A stretch of 64,000 nucleotides of DNA, from contig NC_091279.1 in NCBI RefSeq assembly GCF_042100115.1, forward strand, positions 1,798,001 to 1,862,000. Reading direction: 5' to 3'. Shown in pieces: positions 45,944 through 58,600 of this stretch. Numbering within the stretch: the first letter of the stretch is position 1; the number at the start of each line of letters is the position of its first letter. The position numbers and the translations under genes are program-made. This DNA comes from Alternaria dauci. Lineage: Eukaryota; Ascomycota; Dothideomycetes; Pleosporales; Pleosporaceae. The notes under the pieces were generated by a model. It was not told the DNA's origin, did no database searches, and saw only the letters and a program-made list of their open reading frames with translations.

Positions 45944-47758
45944 ATGAATACACTCTATCCCACACAACTGTCCAGCAGTCAAATCCGCCTCTTACACATA
46001 CTACCCTCTGAGTCCCCAGAGTCCCCAGTCTCGTGTGAGCTTCGGCAGTACGAGATCGACGATATTCCTGCATACGAAGCACTCTCTTACTGCTGGGGCG
46101 ACTCGGCTGAACGGCGTGAGATAGTTTGTAATGGTGTAACACACTCGGTCACGACGAGCCTGCGTGATGCGCTTGTTAGGTTGCGACTGAAAAATGAGGC
46201 TCGAGTTGTCTGGGCAGATGCATTATGCATTGCACAGTCTGATGAAGAAGAGAAGAGCTCTCAGGTACGCCGCATGGATTCGATCTTTCATCGCGCTGAA
46301 CGCGTCGTCATCTGGCTGGGTCACGTCAAAAATGAGCATGCTTTGGATATCAAGCGTCTGTTCGATTCCCTGATATGCGTCTATGCCTTTGATGACAATC
46401 CCGACGACTTCTTTTCCGATTGGCGTATCCCAAATATAGATGCAGTCTTCGGCGGATTGCTACCATGGAAAGCGCTCTCTCTTTTCTTCAGCAGCCCTTG
46501 GTTCCGTCGGGTGTGGTGTATACAAGAGATGAGACTAGCCTCTGATTCAATATTCTACTGGGGAACTGAGGAACTTCCGAGTCACGTTGCCGTCCGCTTA
46601 GCCGCATGGACGATGGATGGCTGCCAAGACGAGATACGACACTCGCCCTATATAATTTCCGAAAAATACGCTTGGCGTATGAACGGTCCAATGAGTCCAG
46701 ACAAATGTTGCATTCTTTCAGCTCTGAAAACCTACAGAGCTTGGGAAGTTACAGATCCTCGAGACAAGATCTATGGCATTCTTGGCTTGATGGAACTTCG
46801 TAAGGAGAGACATATCATCGAAATCAATTACGAGAAGTCAGTTCAGGATGTCTATCACGATTTGGCGACTGCGGTCATAGGATGGACAGGCGATCTCGCC
46901 CTTTTTGCCCATGTACATCATGGTGAGGACTATGAAGATGGACTAAGATACAAATCTTGGATCCCTCAATGGGACCAGTCCCTACATTTGCCGACTTCTC
47001 AGATAGGACAAATTTTGTACCCCTCTTCCATACCACATGGGACATATAATACGATAACTCCGCCCGCAGGCACCACACAACCTCATGGCCGACTATTAAC
47101 GGTATCTGGTGTGACTCATCAAACAGTCTCGTGTACAGGACCGCCGATGCAGAGGTTTTTTTACGTCTTGGCGAGAGCCTTCGAACATGAGAGCATAGCC
47201 TTGGAAAGCTATCCGCAACGGATCCTTCTCGAGTACTGGCGCGAGAATGTGTCCGAGGGATCACCTTTAGGCCATGATCTGAGTCCTGGAATGATATCGA
47301 TGGCACGGACCTTGACCACAGGAGTGGTACTTGAAGCCGGAATGCTGTATGAGCATGCAGACGAAGACGCGATAGCAGCATATTCCCGAGGCTTCTTGGC
47401 TTATATTCGCCTCCTCCACTCGATTGGCGACCATGAGAGCCGAGGCAACTTGACGAGAGAAAATTTGAACGAGCAAGGCCATGCTTGGGAGCCGTTTGAA
47501 TGTGTCATGTCAACGTGTTGCTATCGACGAAAATTCTTTCGTACCAGAAACGGCTCACTAGGCCTCGGACCTGCTTGTTTGCGGGAGGACGACATGATTG
47601 TGGTTCTAGAAGGGGCATATAACCCTTGTGCGCTGCGACCAATGGGCGACAACTACCTGCTATTAGGTGATGTGTACATGGATGAGATTATGCACGGAGA
47701 GCTCATCAGAGAGATTGAAGATGGAAAAAAAGAACGTCAGTATTTCTGCCTCACCTAG
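45944..47758 (+). CDS. HET-domain protein (heterokaryon incompatibility type)
   Basis: A single exon of 604 residues. HET domains in filamentous ascomycetes trigger non-self recognition and programmed cell death when incompatible nuclei meet; many family members have unknown partners. The three HET blocks are present: YEALSYCWGD (44-53); LRDALVRLR to VVWADALCIAQSD with SSQVRRMDSIFHRAERVVIW (about 75-128); and RRVWCIQEMRLASD (about 190). Further down is WEVTDPRDKIYGILGL, common in this class. The C-terminal half lacks NACHT, WD or ankyrin repeats, and ends with a CRRKFFRTRNGSLGLGP-like block seen in many HET proteins (here CYRRKFFRTRNGSLGLGP). The N-terminus has a duplicated ESP. There is no signal peptide. 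The start at 45944 is the first ATG and precedes the RLLHILP strand expected at the domain start. Confidence 0.92.
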   Translation: MNTLYPTQLSSSQIRLLHILPSESPESPVSCELRQYEIDDIPAYEALSYCWGDSAERREIVCNGVTHSVTTSLRDALVRLRLKNEARVVWADALCIAQSDEEEKSSQVRRMDSIFHRAERVVIWLGHVKNEHALDIKRLFDSLICVYAFDDNPDDFFSDWRIPNIDAVFGGLLPWKALSLFFSSPWFRRVWCIQEMRLASDSIFYWGTEELPSHVAVRLAAWTMDGCQDEIRHSPYIISEKYAWRMNGPMSPDKCCILSALKTYRAWEVTDPRDKIYGILGLMELRKERHIIEINYEKSVQDVYHDLATAVIGWTGDLALFAHVHHGEDYEDGLRYKSWIPQWDQSLHLPTSQIGQILYPSSIPHGTYNTITPPAGTTQPHGRLLTVSGVTHQTVSCTGPPMQRFFYVLARAFEHESIALESYPQRILLEYWRENVSEGSPLGHDLSPGMISMARTLTTGVVLEAGMLYEHADEDAIAAYSRGFLAYIRLLHSIGDHESRGNLTRENLNEQGHAWEPFECVMSTCCYRRKFFRTRNGSLGLGPACLREDDMIVVLEGAYNPCALRPMGDNYLLLGDVYMDEIMHGELIREIEDGKKERQYFCLT

Positions 47759-48290
47759 AAAATTGCGCAAAGGAATTACTGCCGGTGCTGTTCCATTACT
47801 GTCGCCATATAGACTTCACCACCCTCAACGAAATTTCCTCCGCCAATACCAAACTCCAAGAGGCGCGCCTTGTCCCTCCGCGCGACTAATCGCCTAAACG
47901 CATAGACATCATTATATTCAGGCATTTTCCCGCTCACTGGAAGGATCTGCTTTGCCCGCGGTACATCTATCGCTTCTCTACAATCATGCCTAATCCGTAT
48001 AAGCATTCGGTCGGCGAACTGTCCGTGCGACTGGATAATTTCTACCGCACACGATGACAGGGATTGCAGTCATGATTGAGGCATGTGCGACACTATCGAG
48101 GTTGAGTGAACCTGGTCTGGAAAGGTGCGTGGGATGTTTTGAACACTGACCAATTGAAGCGAAAGATTCGAACGCCTAGCCTTCTTGTCTCGTTCTTATA
48201 CTAAATTGAACCGCGCATTCTCCTCTATCATCATTGTTATCCATCAACTACTGCGCTTTATCCGCAACAGTTTCCAGTACCAGACAACCC
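47759..48290. other. Convergent 3'-3' intergenic region
   Basis: Between the HET gene and the ABC transporter. A minus-strand frame of 76 codons (48006-47776) has no recognisable content. Nothing else is seen. Confidence 0.5.
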
Positions 48291-50311
48291 TCAGTGCTTG
48301 CGCAAATACAAAACCACCCATCCCAACAGCCTGTACACAGCAACGATGACCAGAAGATACCCCACATACTTCCCCATGTTCCCCGTCCCAAACCCATAGA
48401 CGCCTAAAACTGCTTTACCGTCCACCAAACACTGATCCTGCAGCGCACTCGGATACATGCACTGACATCCACCACCCTCTAGCCTCTCACAAGCATAGCT
48501 CCTCTTCCCAAACTCATTGACCATCATCCCACGGAATACATACGCCTGATAATCAATATAATGAAAGACGTACCTCCAAAACACATTGAGCGTACCCGGC
48601 TGCACCATGAACCCATTAACACACATCCAAAGCCCATTCGCAAACGCCGTCGCCGCAAGCGCAACCACAAAAATAGGAATAAGGCTCGACAGCAACACAA
48701 CCAACGACTCTGCAGCCAACAGATCCAGAAACAGCCACAGCACCCACATCCAAAACCCTTCGGCACTCGGCCTGAAACCCGCTAGCCAGTAACTCACTAC
48801 GCTGAACAGCACGGTAATCAGGAAAAGATATGGAATTCCCACGATGAAATTGGCTAGCATGAACGATGTAGGCCCGTATAGCCCGTTTGCGCGTTCTTTG
48901 GAGTAGATGGCGAGGTCTTCGAGGTACGCGGGGATGTACGCGACGGCCATGAAGGACATGAAGGCGCCGCCGAAGAAGATGGCGTTGGTGAAGGCTTGGA
49001 TGTTGGATTGGGTGGGGGAAAGTCGTAGCCAGACTGTGCCCATCATGATGGCGAGGCCGAGATACATGGCTATGCGGATGCCGTAGGCGACGATGTCGCG
49101 GTGCGATTTTATGAATGAGCGGTGGACTAGGGGTAAGAGCGTTGAGAAGGGAGAGACGCGGGAGCCAGAAGAAGTGGATTGGGAGGATCTGGGGGGACTG
49201 GCAGGCGTTATGGCGGCGGTACGAAGGTTTGCGGATAGTGTTGCTGCGGCGGGGGACGTAGCCCAGGAAGTGTGGAGATGGGCGAGGCGTTGCGATGCGG
49301 CGGTGTTGTCTTGGGAGAAATCAGTGTTGATCAAGTCGATAACAAACTCGGCTGGATTGGTGTACAACGGCATCTTTTGAGAATCATATTAGCTGTCGTC
49401 TTCGTAGCGCAGCACCATGTACACTCACCTTATATCCCAACCCCTCAAACCACTCTTTAACTCCCTCAACCTCCCCGTTATAAACACACTTCCCCCTACT
49501 CAACAACATCAACTTGTCAAACAACCCAAAAGTCGCAGTACTCGGCTGATGAATCGACGCAATCACCAAGATCTTATACTTCTTCGCAATACCCTGTACA
49601 AACTTGATGACTTCATAGCTAGCCGCAGAATCCAGTCCACTTGTCGGTTCGTCAAGAAAGAGTATCCTAGGAGAAGTGATAAGTTGACTGGCAACGCTGA
49701 CACGTCTTTTCTGACCGCCAGACACGCCTTTGCGGATTGGCGTTCCGATCAGGGTATCGGCTTGGGCGGTGAGGCCAAAGGAGGAGAGGAGAGAAGATAT
49801 GAGGGCCTTGCGGGAAGATGCTGGAATGGAACTTGGGAGTGCGAGTTCAGCGGCAAAGTAGAGCGTTTCGCGGACAGTGAGGGAGCCGATTAGGGCGTCT
49901 TCCTGCTCGACGTAGGAACTCATTTTGCGAAATGACGATAGTGTTGTTGGGGCGCCATTGATGCGGAGGGTTTGTCGGATGTTGGCATTGGGAATTGCGG
50001 CGCGATGGGCGAGGATGTTAAGAAGGGTGGTTTTTCCAGAGCCACTGACATTGCTTCGTTAGATGGCTCTTTATAGTCTGAGCGAGGATATTGTGAACGT
50101 ACCTTGGACCCATCAGGGCCATTACCTCGCCTGCCTCAACCATGCCGCTAACGTTGGAAAGGAGACCAATTGGCTGTTTTGATATCCTGTCTTTGACTGT
50201 GACTGTTACATCTTCCCAACTGAAGCTTTTAACTTCCTCGTTGCGTAGATGCGCATAGTCTGAGCCTGTATTGCCTTTCTCAACGTCTGCCATGATGCTT
50301 GACGATGACAT
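48291..50311 (-). CDS. ABCG-type half transporter
   Basis: An ATP-driven exporter of the White/ABCG subfamily, with the nucleotide-binding domain before the membrane domain. Three exons (50311-50103, 50044-49429, 49373-48291) give 635 residues; introns are 58 and 55 nt. The first intron splits Walker A, and splicing restores MGPSGSGKTTLLNIL (GPSGSGKT at 68-75). The signature GVSGGQKRRVS is at 176-186, Walker B ILFLDEPTSGLD at 197-208, and the switch His lies in ASIHQPS. About six membrane segments begin near residue 375 (IAMYLGLAIMMGTVW). A Cys-rich extracellular loop precedes the last helix. Only one NBD is present, so it must work as a dimer. The substrate is unknown. Duplicated sequence motifs lie in its promoter. 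Confidence 0.95.
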
Positions 50312-51495
50312 GATTGAGGAATCAAGCCTGAGTAATATGCTTCGTGGAGTCCGCTACACGGCCAAAGTGACCTGTCTGGAAAAGGGTCGCAAGACCAGCG
50401 GTATGTATTGAATAATACAAGAGTACAGGGATAATTAGTAGGGAGGTAGGAGTGAAACCGCAGTCACAATTTTCGACGAACTGCCTCTTTAAGAAGAGGT
50501 TCAAGGCGAGACGGGATGAAAAATGTCAAGACCATACAAAGACAGCTCCTAGATATGAGCAAAAGTAAGGGGGCCAGAAACCCTACCTCTATCTCCTTCC
50601 CAAGCATTCAGAATACATAGTCCCCGATGATTCATAGCATCATGTAGTCCCCGACGGTCCGATCTCTCTGTCATCGGCGAATATTCACCGGAAGGGGTGG
50701 CCTTATTCACAAAGCCAGGCTGCTGAAGTCCAATGCGGAGATTGTTCTAGCCTATGAAGCTCAGGTTCAAAGATCAGTAAGCACTCCATTCCAATCAATT
50801 CTTCGTATAATCATATTCAGCCAACGATCTCGGTATGATGATTCTACGATGTGCTGTCGCGCCGCTTGGCGTAAGGCGGCCGGGAGGTGATATGCAGCTT
50901 ACTTCCCCGTTATTGGTTTCTGGAACACAACCTGGAGAAACCATGTCCGAGTAAAGCTACACGACACCGGTCTTCGGGGTCTCCATAGGAATGATGTTTA
51001 AAAGCATAGTATAGTATCGCACCCACTTCTATTCCAGTTCTGGTCAGCGCGGCCCAGCAAACCCGACATTCCAAGTCCCCGAGACGTGGCGATCCGGACC
51101 AGATAGCGGTGGAAAGTCTCGAAACTGCTCATCATGCAATATCGGATCAGCGAATTTGCTGTCCACCTGTCGTGGGGTGCGCAGCTGAAGCTCGATCCGG
51201 CGATCTAGCTGCGTCGCTTGCATCTTCCACCCCTGCCATCTCGCCGACGTCGTGGAGGGCACGGACGCCGCCTGGTGCAACCTCGCCGACTGCATTTGAG
51301 GCTGAAGATGCACGTTGCAGCTACACGAAAAAAAAAAATCAGCAGATGAGAGGCGCATGTGGCGGCTGATGTCAAACACCCTTCCATTTCGTTCAACACA
51401 AGGATGACATGATACTATGGGCTCCGCCTTTGTTCTTACACAGATGGTCGCCGCCGTCCAGCTGGAGTATTGACAAGACGAGAGCCAACGCAATC
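50312..51495. promoter_or_regulatory. Intergenic region upstream of the ABC transporter
   Basis: Holds the ABC promoter and the SEC8 3' flank. A 150-codon minus-strand frame at 51493-51044 has no domain or coding-like composition. A repeated TAGTCCCCGA motif is listed separately, and an A-run lies near 51327-51337. Confidence 0.5.
50618..50654 (+). repeat. Repeated TAGTCCCCGA(T/C)G motif in ABC promoter
   Basis: TAGTCCCCGATG near 50618 and TAGTCCCCGACG near 50645, start to start about 27 bp, roughly 310-340 bp upstream of the ABC start. AGGGG and CCGG-type elements follow within 60 bp. It could bind a zinc-finger regulator; chance duplication is possible. Confidence 0.5.
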
Positions 51496-54400
51496 TTAAT
51501 ACATGAACTCACTAATCTCCAGTAACTGCGCATCAAGCGCCCTCTTCGCTTGTACACTAGCCTCCCTGTTCTGATCATTAAGCCTCTCTTCATATGTCAT
51601 CTGCAACAATTTCTTGACCTCTTGCTCTCCAAAGACAATACCCGGCACACCAAAGCCCTTGCCGTACTCTTTCGCCCGCGCAACAATCGCATCCGGGCCT
51701 GCGGTGAAGAGGTCGAAGAACAGGGCTGCATAAGGTAACGTAGCGCCGTCCTCGATGTTCTTGAGGTTCTGCTGGAGGACGAGGATGTTGAGTTGCATTA
51801 ATGCGCACCCGTTGGTGTTCATGCGTGTTATCTTGGTGGTGCAGAGGTTGAGGAGGTACGTGTCCATCAGGGCTGCTAAACCGCGTGTTATGTGCATGTA
51901 GGATGCGGCTGGGATGTAGGTTGACACTTCGGTGTCAAAGGAGACGAGGGTGGCGTTCAGGGCGAGGATGGCGGGGTCGGGGTCGCTGAGGAGAGTGTCG
52001 ATGTAGACGTTGGGTTGTGTGCTCGCGTTGAGTGAGTGTAGGATGGTCGAGCGGATTGAGAGGTGCAGCGTGCGTAGGACGCGGGTGCTGAGGGCATGGT
52101 AGGTTTGTACTACTGCGTCGAATATGCTGTAGGTTGATCAGTAAAAGAGAGTTCTTGCAAGCATCAAGAATACTCACGCAGCAGTATCGGCGCTCAATGG
52201 GAGATACACTTGAGCGCTCTGTGGCCTGGGGTCGGAGGATGCAAGTTGTGTCCAGCGTCTGTTATGCCTCTGGCCGTTTGACTCCGCGGCAATCGGGTCG
52301 GACGCACGATCACTGATATGCCGTAGTTGCGCGGTCTTTGTAGCCAGCCATTTCATACTCGTGTACAACAGACAGAGGCTGACAATGCTCTTCTTGTCCT
52401 GGATCATGTCCGCCTGATCCAGGGGCTCATCCGCTTCAACTGCTTCGATCAGAAGAGCGACCTCGCTCTCAATGGCTTTGTTCAGCTCCTCGTGGTCTGA
52501 TGGATCTGTTCGCACTAGGCGGGCAATGAGATCTTCCATTGCTTCAGACTCCGCCCACACGGCGGGAGCCTTCATAAGACGACCGCTTGCCGTAGGCTGC
52601 GATCGACTAACAAGAGCCTTGTACCAGCCACTGCACTTCTGGGCGTACGTGTCCATTTGGTTGACGATGAGTTGGGAGAAAGCTTGATCGTGAGGAAGGT
52701 TGTCCAGCATCTTGCAGAAAGCAGTGATAAGGGTGAAGAATTGCGCAGTCCCCTGTTGAATTAGTATAAAACGTACACACCATCAGTGCATGACGTACCT
52801 TGAAGATGGGCTTTTTGGAGTGTCTCGACCAGTGAGGGTCTTCGTTGAAAGAGTCGACCTCAATAAAAGTTTGAGAACACAACTCAATAAGGGTCTCGTC
52901 TAGCTGTGGGTGGAAGACGTTGACCAAGAAATCGTCCAAGAAAGAAGTCAAAGTACTCATGCTGATATCAGCGTTTGAAGGCACAACCTCCTTCAATCGA
53001 TTCAAGAAGTCGAGAGATGGTGGTAGCAGAATGCCCATGTTGAAGACACTCGGCTCAACCAGAAGTTTGTGTCCGGTCGCACTGCCGTCGAGGTTGGTAG
53101 TTGTGTTAGTGTTGACATCCTCTGGTCTCTTTGAGTCGGACACGAGTCCAGGCACGGATGTCTTGAGAATGATCTCAAGATCCTCTCGTTCTTTGGAGAG
53201 CTCGGTCGCTTTTGTGTCCACGTCGGACAGCTTGAACATGCGCTTGTTCCGATCTCGAGGAGTGCGGGAGAACGCACTGCCAATGGAGGCCTGACCCTGA
53301 CCGCCTCTATAAGACGCTTCGCCGTCTGTAGCAAGATAGTCGTGGAGAAGTGATCGCATCTCGCTTTGATACAACTTCCACAACTCTTTGAAGCCGCGCG
53401 TCAATGCCGCGCTTGATGCAGCCCGATTCTCGCGTCGAACGATACCTGCCACAACGTCGTGCACAACTCGGTGGCTTTCTGCAATTGCTTCGAACCGGGC
53501 ATAAAGAGTCCACATCAAATCGTTGAGAAGAGTTGTCCGGACATCCTCATTCTCAACTTCAGTCTTTGCTTTGCCTTTCTTCTTAGCCGAGTAGGCTCGG
53601 AGTATGCTCGGGTGTCGCTGCGCGACTTCGTTGTTGGACCTGTCCACAACCTTGAAGAGTTCGACTGGCAACCTTTGTTCGATTGTATCTACGGCCATGT
53701 CGAGACGGCTCATCTTATTCAGCGCCTCTATGACCAGTCGTATATACTGGAATGTGTCTGTCTCGGGATTGTGGGTGGAGTCGTCCGTCATCTAGAACTG
53801 TCAGTAGGGTATATGGGAGATGTGGGCATACATACTGGCTCTGACGTATCCAGACCGTCTAAGAAATAGTAGAGCAAGCGGCCCCTTGCATCAGTCTGGG
53901 CGCGCTGGGACAAATCACCCTTGACTTGGTTCTGAGCATACTCCTTCCATCTGTCTTCGCAGTAGGGCGATTTGAGGTAGAGATGGCTGTGAAGTTCTTC
54001 GATCAATATGTCGGTCAAGGATACTTCTTGGTTGCTGAGATATGTGCGCAGGTCAGACAGAGCTCCAATCTTCTCCATTTCGGTCCTTCGTATCATTCGT
54101 AGCGCATCCTGCAGAATGTCTACAGCTGTGAGAAAACGCTTCTCGGAAATGCGGGCCTCGAGCCTCTCGGGGACGAGTTGAAGTTTCTCAATGGTATCGA
54201 GCATTTGTAACATCTCATCGTAGTTCTGGGAGGTTGTAGCAAACTCTTTGAGTTCTGGCTTGGCCGTGGAGAGTTGTGACTTGGCCGCGACAAGTGAGCC
54301 TTTGAGAGTTCTGACACGGTGTTGGGAGCTTTGCAGGCTGGACTGGATCTGATGGAAGGTACCGATGGAGCTGTTGAAGCCCTGATGGTGCTCGTTGACG

Positions 54401-55041
54401 ATGCCTTTGAGAGCACTCTGCAGCTGCTCGTGTGTTTGCTGGAACTGAGCAGCCTGATTTGCCAGACCGAGCGAGCTTGAGTCCATCAGCTTCAGGGCGA
54501 CTTCGATAGGGACGCATTGGTCTTTGGTCATGAATTCCCAGTTTTGCTGTATGTATTGAAGAACCTCCTCGATGGCCTGGCTGCTTTGTCCATAGTTTGC
54601 ATTCCTGGGCCGGCTTCCATTCTGTCGCTCTCCGCTGCGACGTTTCGCTGGGCTGCGTTCGATGCTGGCAGGCCGTGTGACATGACGGGGACTCTCGTCA
54701 CGGCCTGCAAAGCCGCCTCCTCCATAGCCCCCAGGCCGGCGCTCCCGGTCGCCGCTGGGTCTTCTTTCCATGTCGTCTTCCTGGGCAAGGCCGCCATAGC
54801 CACCGGGCCGTCGGGGTCGTTCGCGCTCGTTGCTCGGCCGTGGTGCATAGTCGTCCGGCTGCGCGCTCATGCCACCGTATCCGCCTGGCCTTCGAGGTCG
54901 CTCCCCACTCGGCCGGCCATCGTAGTTGGTGTCGCCGCCCGCATATCCATTATATCCTCCGCCAGCGTAGTTGGCGTTGCCGTTCCCGTTGGCATAGCCT
55001 CCATTGGCACCCGCCCGCGAGTAGCCTGGATTGCGCGACAT
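51496..55041 (-). CDS. SEC8: Exocyst complex subunit Sec8 (EXOC4)
   Basis: Sec8 is part of the exocyst, which tethers secretory vesicles to growth sites at the plasma membrane, including hyphal tips. Four exons (55041-53836, 53791-52799, 52752-52178, 52126-51496) give 1134 residues; introns are 44, 46 and 51 nt. The N-terminal 150 residues are Gly/Arg/Tyr/Asn-rich and disordered, with RRPGGYGG three times (50-57, 77-84, 101-108). The Sec8 helical core starts near AIEEVLQYIQQNWEFMTKDQ and continues through RYLVIEALNKM-like rods (here YIRLVIEALNKMSRLDMAV). The C-terminal segment ends in a Gln/Glu-rich helix. The start at 55041 was chosen over an in-frame ATG at 55095 because MSRNPGYSRAG matches the typical fungal beginning. 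It is divergent from CTR9. Confidence 0.93.
54717..54894 (-). repeat. Three RRPGGYGG repeats at SEC8 N-terminus
   Basis: The octapeptide RRPGGYGG recurs at protein positions 50, 77 and 101 (spacing 27 and 24 residues), within longer imperfect units that include PSGER/PSNER/PSGDR. This makes an RGG-like low-complexity segment ahead of the exocyst fold. Confidence 0.85.
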
Positions 55042-55615
55042 GGTGCACTCAAATGTCACGCCGTGTCGTGTTCCTTGTGTTCCTTGTCTTTGCATTCATC
55101 GCGCGCAATCGTGAGGTTTGCGCGTCACCGAGTGTATATGTGGTGCATGTGTACTGTTGCGGGGAGCTCGGGGGTGTGTTGCAGCAGGGATCACCGAAGT
55201 CGCGAATGTCAATGTAATGCCATTGAGAGGGAAGGACCGAAGATGGGCTGGAAGGCGCGACGCGAGGTGCGCAGGGCTTTATCATATATTGTTCAAATCT
55301 CAGAATACATGCGACTTGACATAATCTAGTTTGGTCGTGCAGCTGCATTCTACCAACAAGTCGATTCGCTTCCACGGTTGCTGCCGTCGAGCATCGAGGT
55401 CGCGCCAAGGCTCCCGTTCCGCACGTTTCGCCGTTCCGCGCTCCCTGGAAGCTCTCACTCGCGATTCTTTATCCAACCACCACCGCAGGCACGCACGCAG
55501 CCTCGCGCCTTTACCTCTCCACGCCTTTCCCCCCCTGCTATGTCGCGCTGACCCCGTCTCCGCGCCCCGAACCACTCGCGAAACCATCTCCCCCGATCGC
55601 GACTCGTCCGCAAAC
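55042..55615. promoter_or_regulatory. Divergent intergenic region SEC8 / CTR9
   Basis: Carries both promoters. The 280 bp next to CTR9 is cytosine- and CT-rich on the + strand, the usual look of a fungal 5' leader. No further element is recognised. Confidence 0.5.
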
Positions 55616-58600
55616 ATGGCTGCAGTTTACGCCAATGGCGCGAATGGCGTGAACGGCGCCGGCAGCATGTTCCCACCGCCACGATACTCGGATGTGCCCA
55701 GCTCCATTACCATCTCTGTCGCCGACGATGAGGGAGGCCAGCTCGACGTCGAAATCCCCTTGGACGAGCAGATCCAGGACGACCCGACCGAGCTGTGCGA
55801 CATTCTAGAGGCTGAGAAGAGCGCGACATCGACATGGGTCCAGGTCGCCGTCGCCTATGCGAAGCGCAAGAGGATAGAGACGGCCATCGACGTGCTGAGG
55901 CAGGCCACCCACGTCTTCAATCGCGCGCGCGGCGAGGACAGGCTCAGCATCCTCAACGGCCTCTGCTGGCTGTACCTGCTCAAATGCCGCGAAGCACCGC
56001 GCGTCAGGCCCCGTACGTCACCACAGCATGTCCGTGTACGCTCACAACACTGACATGTACTAGAAAACGCAGATGGAGACGTCAAGCTCAAAGAGTACTG
56101 GATCCAGTCGGCCACTGGCGTACTCAACGATGCCTCCCGTATCAGCCCCTCGCACCCCCCGCTGTTCCTCGCCCGTGGTGTCTTGTACCTGCTCAAGGCT
56201 TCGCTTCAGGGCCCTGCAACTACTGCCGGCTCCACGGTCAGCCCTGAGCGCATGGAGACGCTCAAGCAGGCTGCAAAGTGCTTCGAGGACGCGCTCCGAG
56301 CCTCCAACGGCAGAAACCTCATGGCCAAGATGGGCAAGGCCCGTGTCCACTACTCCATGGGCAAGTGGGCAGACGCCCTCAAGGGATACCAGAACATCCT
56401 TGAGAGCTCTCCCGACCTCCTCGACCCAGACCCGCGCATTGGTATCGGCTGCTGTTTCTGGCAACTCGGTCACAAGGACGAAGCTGCCACCGCCTGGCAG
56501 AGGTCTCTCGAGCTGAATCCAAAATCCAAGATTGCCTTGATCTTGATGGGTATCTACAACTTCCAACAGACCGCCAACCTGTCCACTTCCGATCCCAAGT
56601 TCGCCGCACTGATCAAGAAGGCAACCGGTGAATACATCCAGCCCGCACTGAAGATCGACAACCAGTACCCCTTGAGTTGTGCCACGGTCGGCAGCTATCT
56701 TTCTCTGAGGAGGGATCTTGCCAAAACTGAAGACGTTGCAAAACGGGCCATCGAGCTTACCGACACCAATGCCATAGCTAGCGACGGTTGGTATCTACGA
56801 GCCAAGGTCGCGCATCAACAGGAGAACATTTCACTTGCCGCAGAGTACTACCAAAAGTCCGACCAGGCGCGAGGAGGCGAGGAGCGAGGTTTCATACCAG
56901 CCAAGTTCGGACTGGCGCAGATGAACGTCTTAATGAACAATTACGACGGCGCCAAGTTCCGCCTCGAGAAGATTCTCCAGCAATCGCCCAACGTCGAAGC
57001 GCAGACCCTCCTTGGTACCTTGTTCGCTGAGGACGTTTTTACCGCTCAGAACAACAAGTCCACCGAAGACAAGTCTGCAGAGTTGAAAAAGGCACTCAAA
57101 TATCTCGAAAGCGTGCAGAGCGCGTGGAAGGACCCAAAGAAGAAGGTCACGCCTGACCAGTCGGTACTACTCAACCTCGCCCGGCTCTACGAGACCGAAC
57201 ACCCTGAAAAGAGCCTGAAGTGTCTTGAGGAGGTAGAGCAGATGGAGATTGAGGCCATTCCAGAGGAAGATTACCCAGAAGGAGTTGAAGAGGGCCCCGA
57301 ACTCACAGCAGCACTTCGCCAACTCCTGCCACCACAACTACTCAACAACATGGGATGTTTCCACTTCCAGGCCGAACGCTACGTACGTGCTCAGGAGCTT
57401 TTCCAGGTAGCCCTCAACGCCTGTGTTAATGCAGAGAACCGCGATGATACGATCGATACGGACGCGCTTGTTACCTCCATCAGCTTTAACCTAGCCCGAA
57501 CTTACGAAGCCGAGGGCCAAGCGGAGGAAGCTAAGAAGGTGTACAATAGTCTGCTGCAACGACACCCCGATTACGTCGACGCGCGCATCCGTCTGACCTA
57601 CATCGCGCTAAGGGAGAACCCACAAGACGAGGGTCCCAGGGCGATGAAGGATCTCTTCAAAGAGAACGAGGACAATATCGAGGTGCGAGCCTTGTACGGC
57701 TGGTACGTCAACAAATCGAAGAAGAGGACGTCCAACTTTGCGGCGGACGACGAGCAGCGCCTCTACAAACACACTCTGCAGAAGTCTGATAAGCACGACC
57801 GCTACTCGCTCATGGGCATGGGCAACATCCATCTCGCCATCGCGCGTGAGATGCCCCGAAGTTCAGAACAGGATAAGGAGAAGCGACGGAAGGGCTACGA
57901 GCGAGCAGTGGAGTTTTTCGACAAGGTGTTGCAACTCGACCCCAAGAACGCGTATGCTGCTCAGGGTATTGCAATCGCACTGGTAGAAGATAAGAAGGAT
58001 TACTCGACAGCCCTGCAAATCTTCACCAAGGTGAAGGAAACGCTCAAAGACCACAGCGTCTTTGTCAACTTGGGTCACACATACTGCGAGATCAGGCAGT
58101 ACGCGCGAGCCATCGAAAATGTATGCCTACCTACCCTACTTCACTCTGATATCATATGCTAACACATTCTAGTACGAAGCAGCCCTGTCCAGGAACAGAC
58201 ACAATGACCCAAAGATTCTGGCTTGTCTAGGACGAACTTGGTATCTCCGAGCCAAACACGAACGCAGCCTTGCCGGATTCCGAACAGCCCTCGACTACTC
58301 AAAACAAGCGCTCAAAGCCGCTCCTGCAGACCTCAACTCTCAATTCAACGTCGCCTTTGTCCAGTTCCAGATCGCCTCGCAGGTTCACCAGCTCAAGGAG
58401 ACGCAGCGCACGCTTGAGGAAGTTGATGAGGCTGCGACAGGTCTGACTGAGGCGATCGAAGCACTTGACAAGCTCGCCAAGGAGGAGACGCCACCGTTCC
58501 CACGTGCAGACATTACCTCTCGTGCAAACATGGGTCGCAACACCATCGCCAAGCAGCTTGAGCGTGATCGCGAACAGCAGGCATTGTACGAAGGGGAGAA

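Noticed and set aside
49384..50311. ABC transporter as separate small genes
   Set aside because: The pieces join in frame through GT-AG introns and rebuild Walker A and the full ABCG order.
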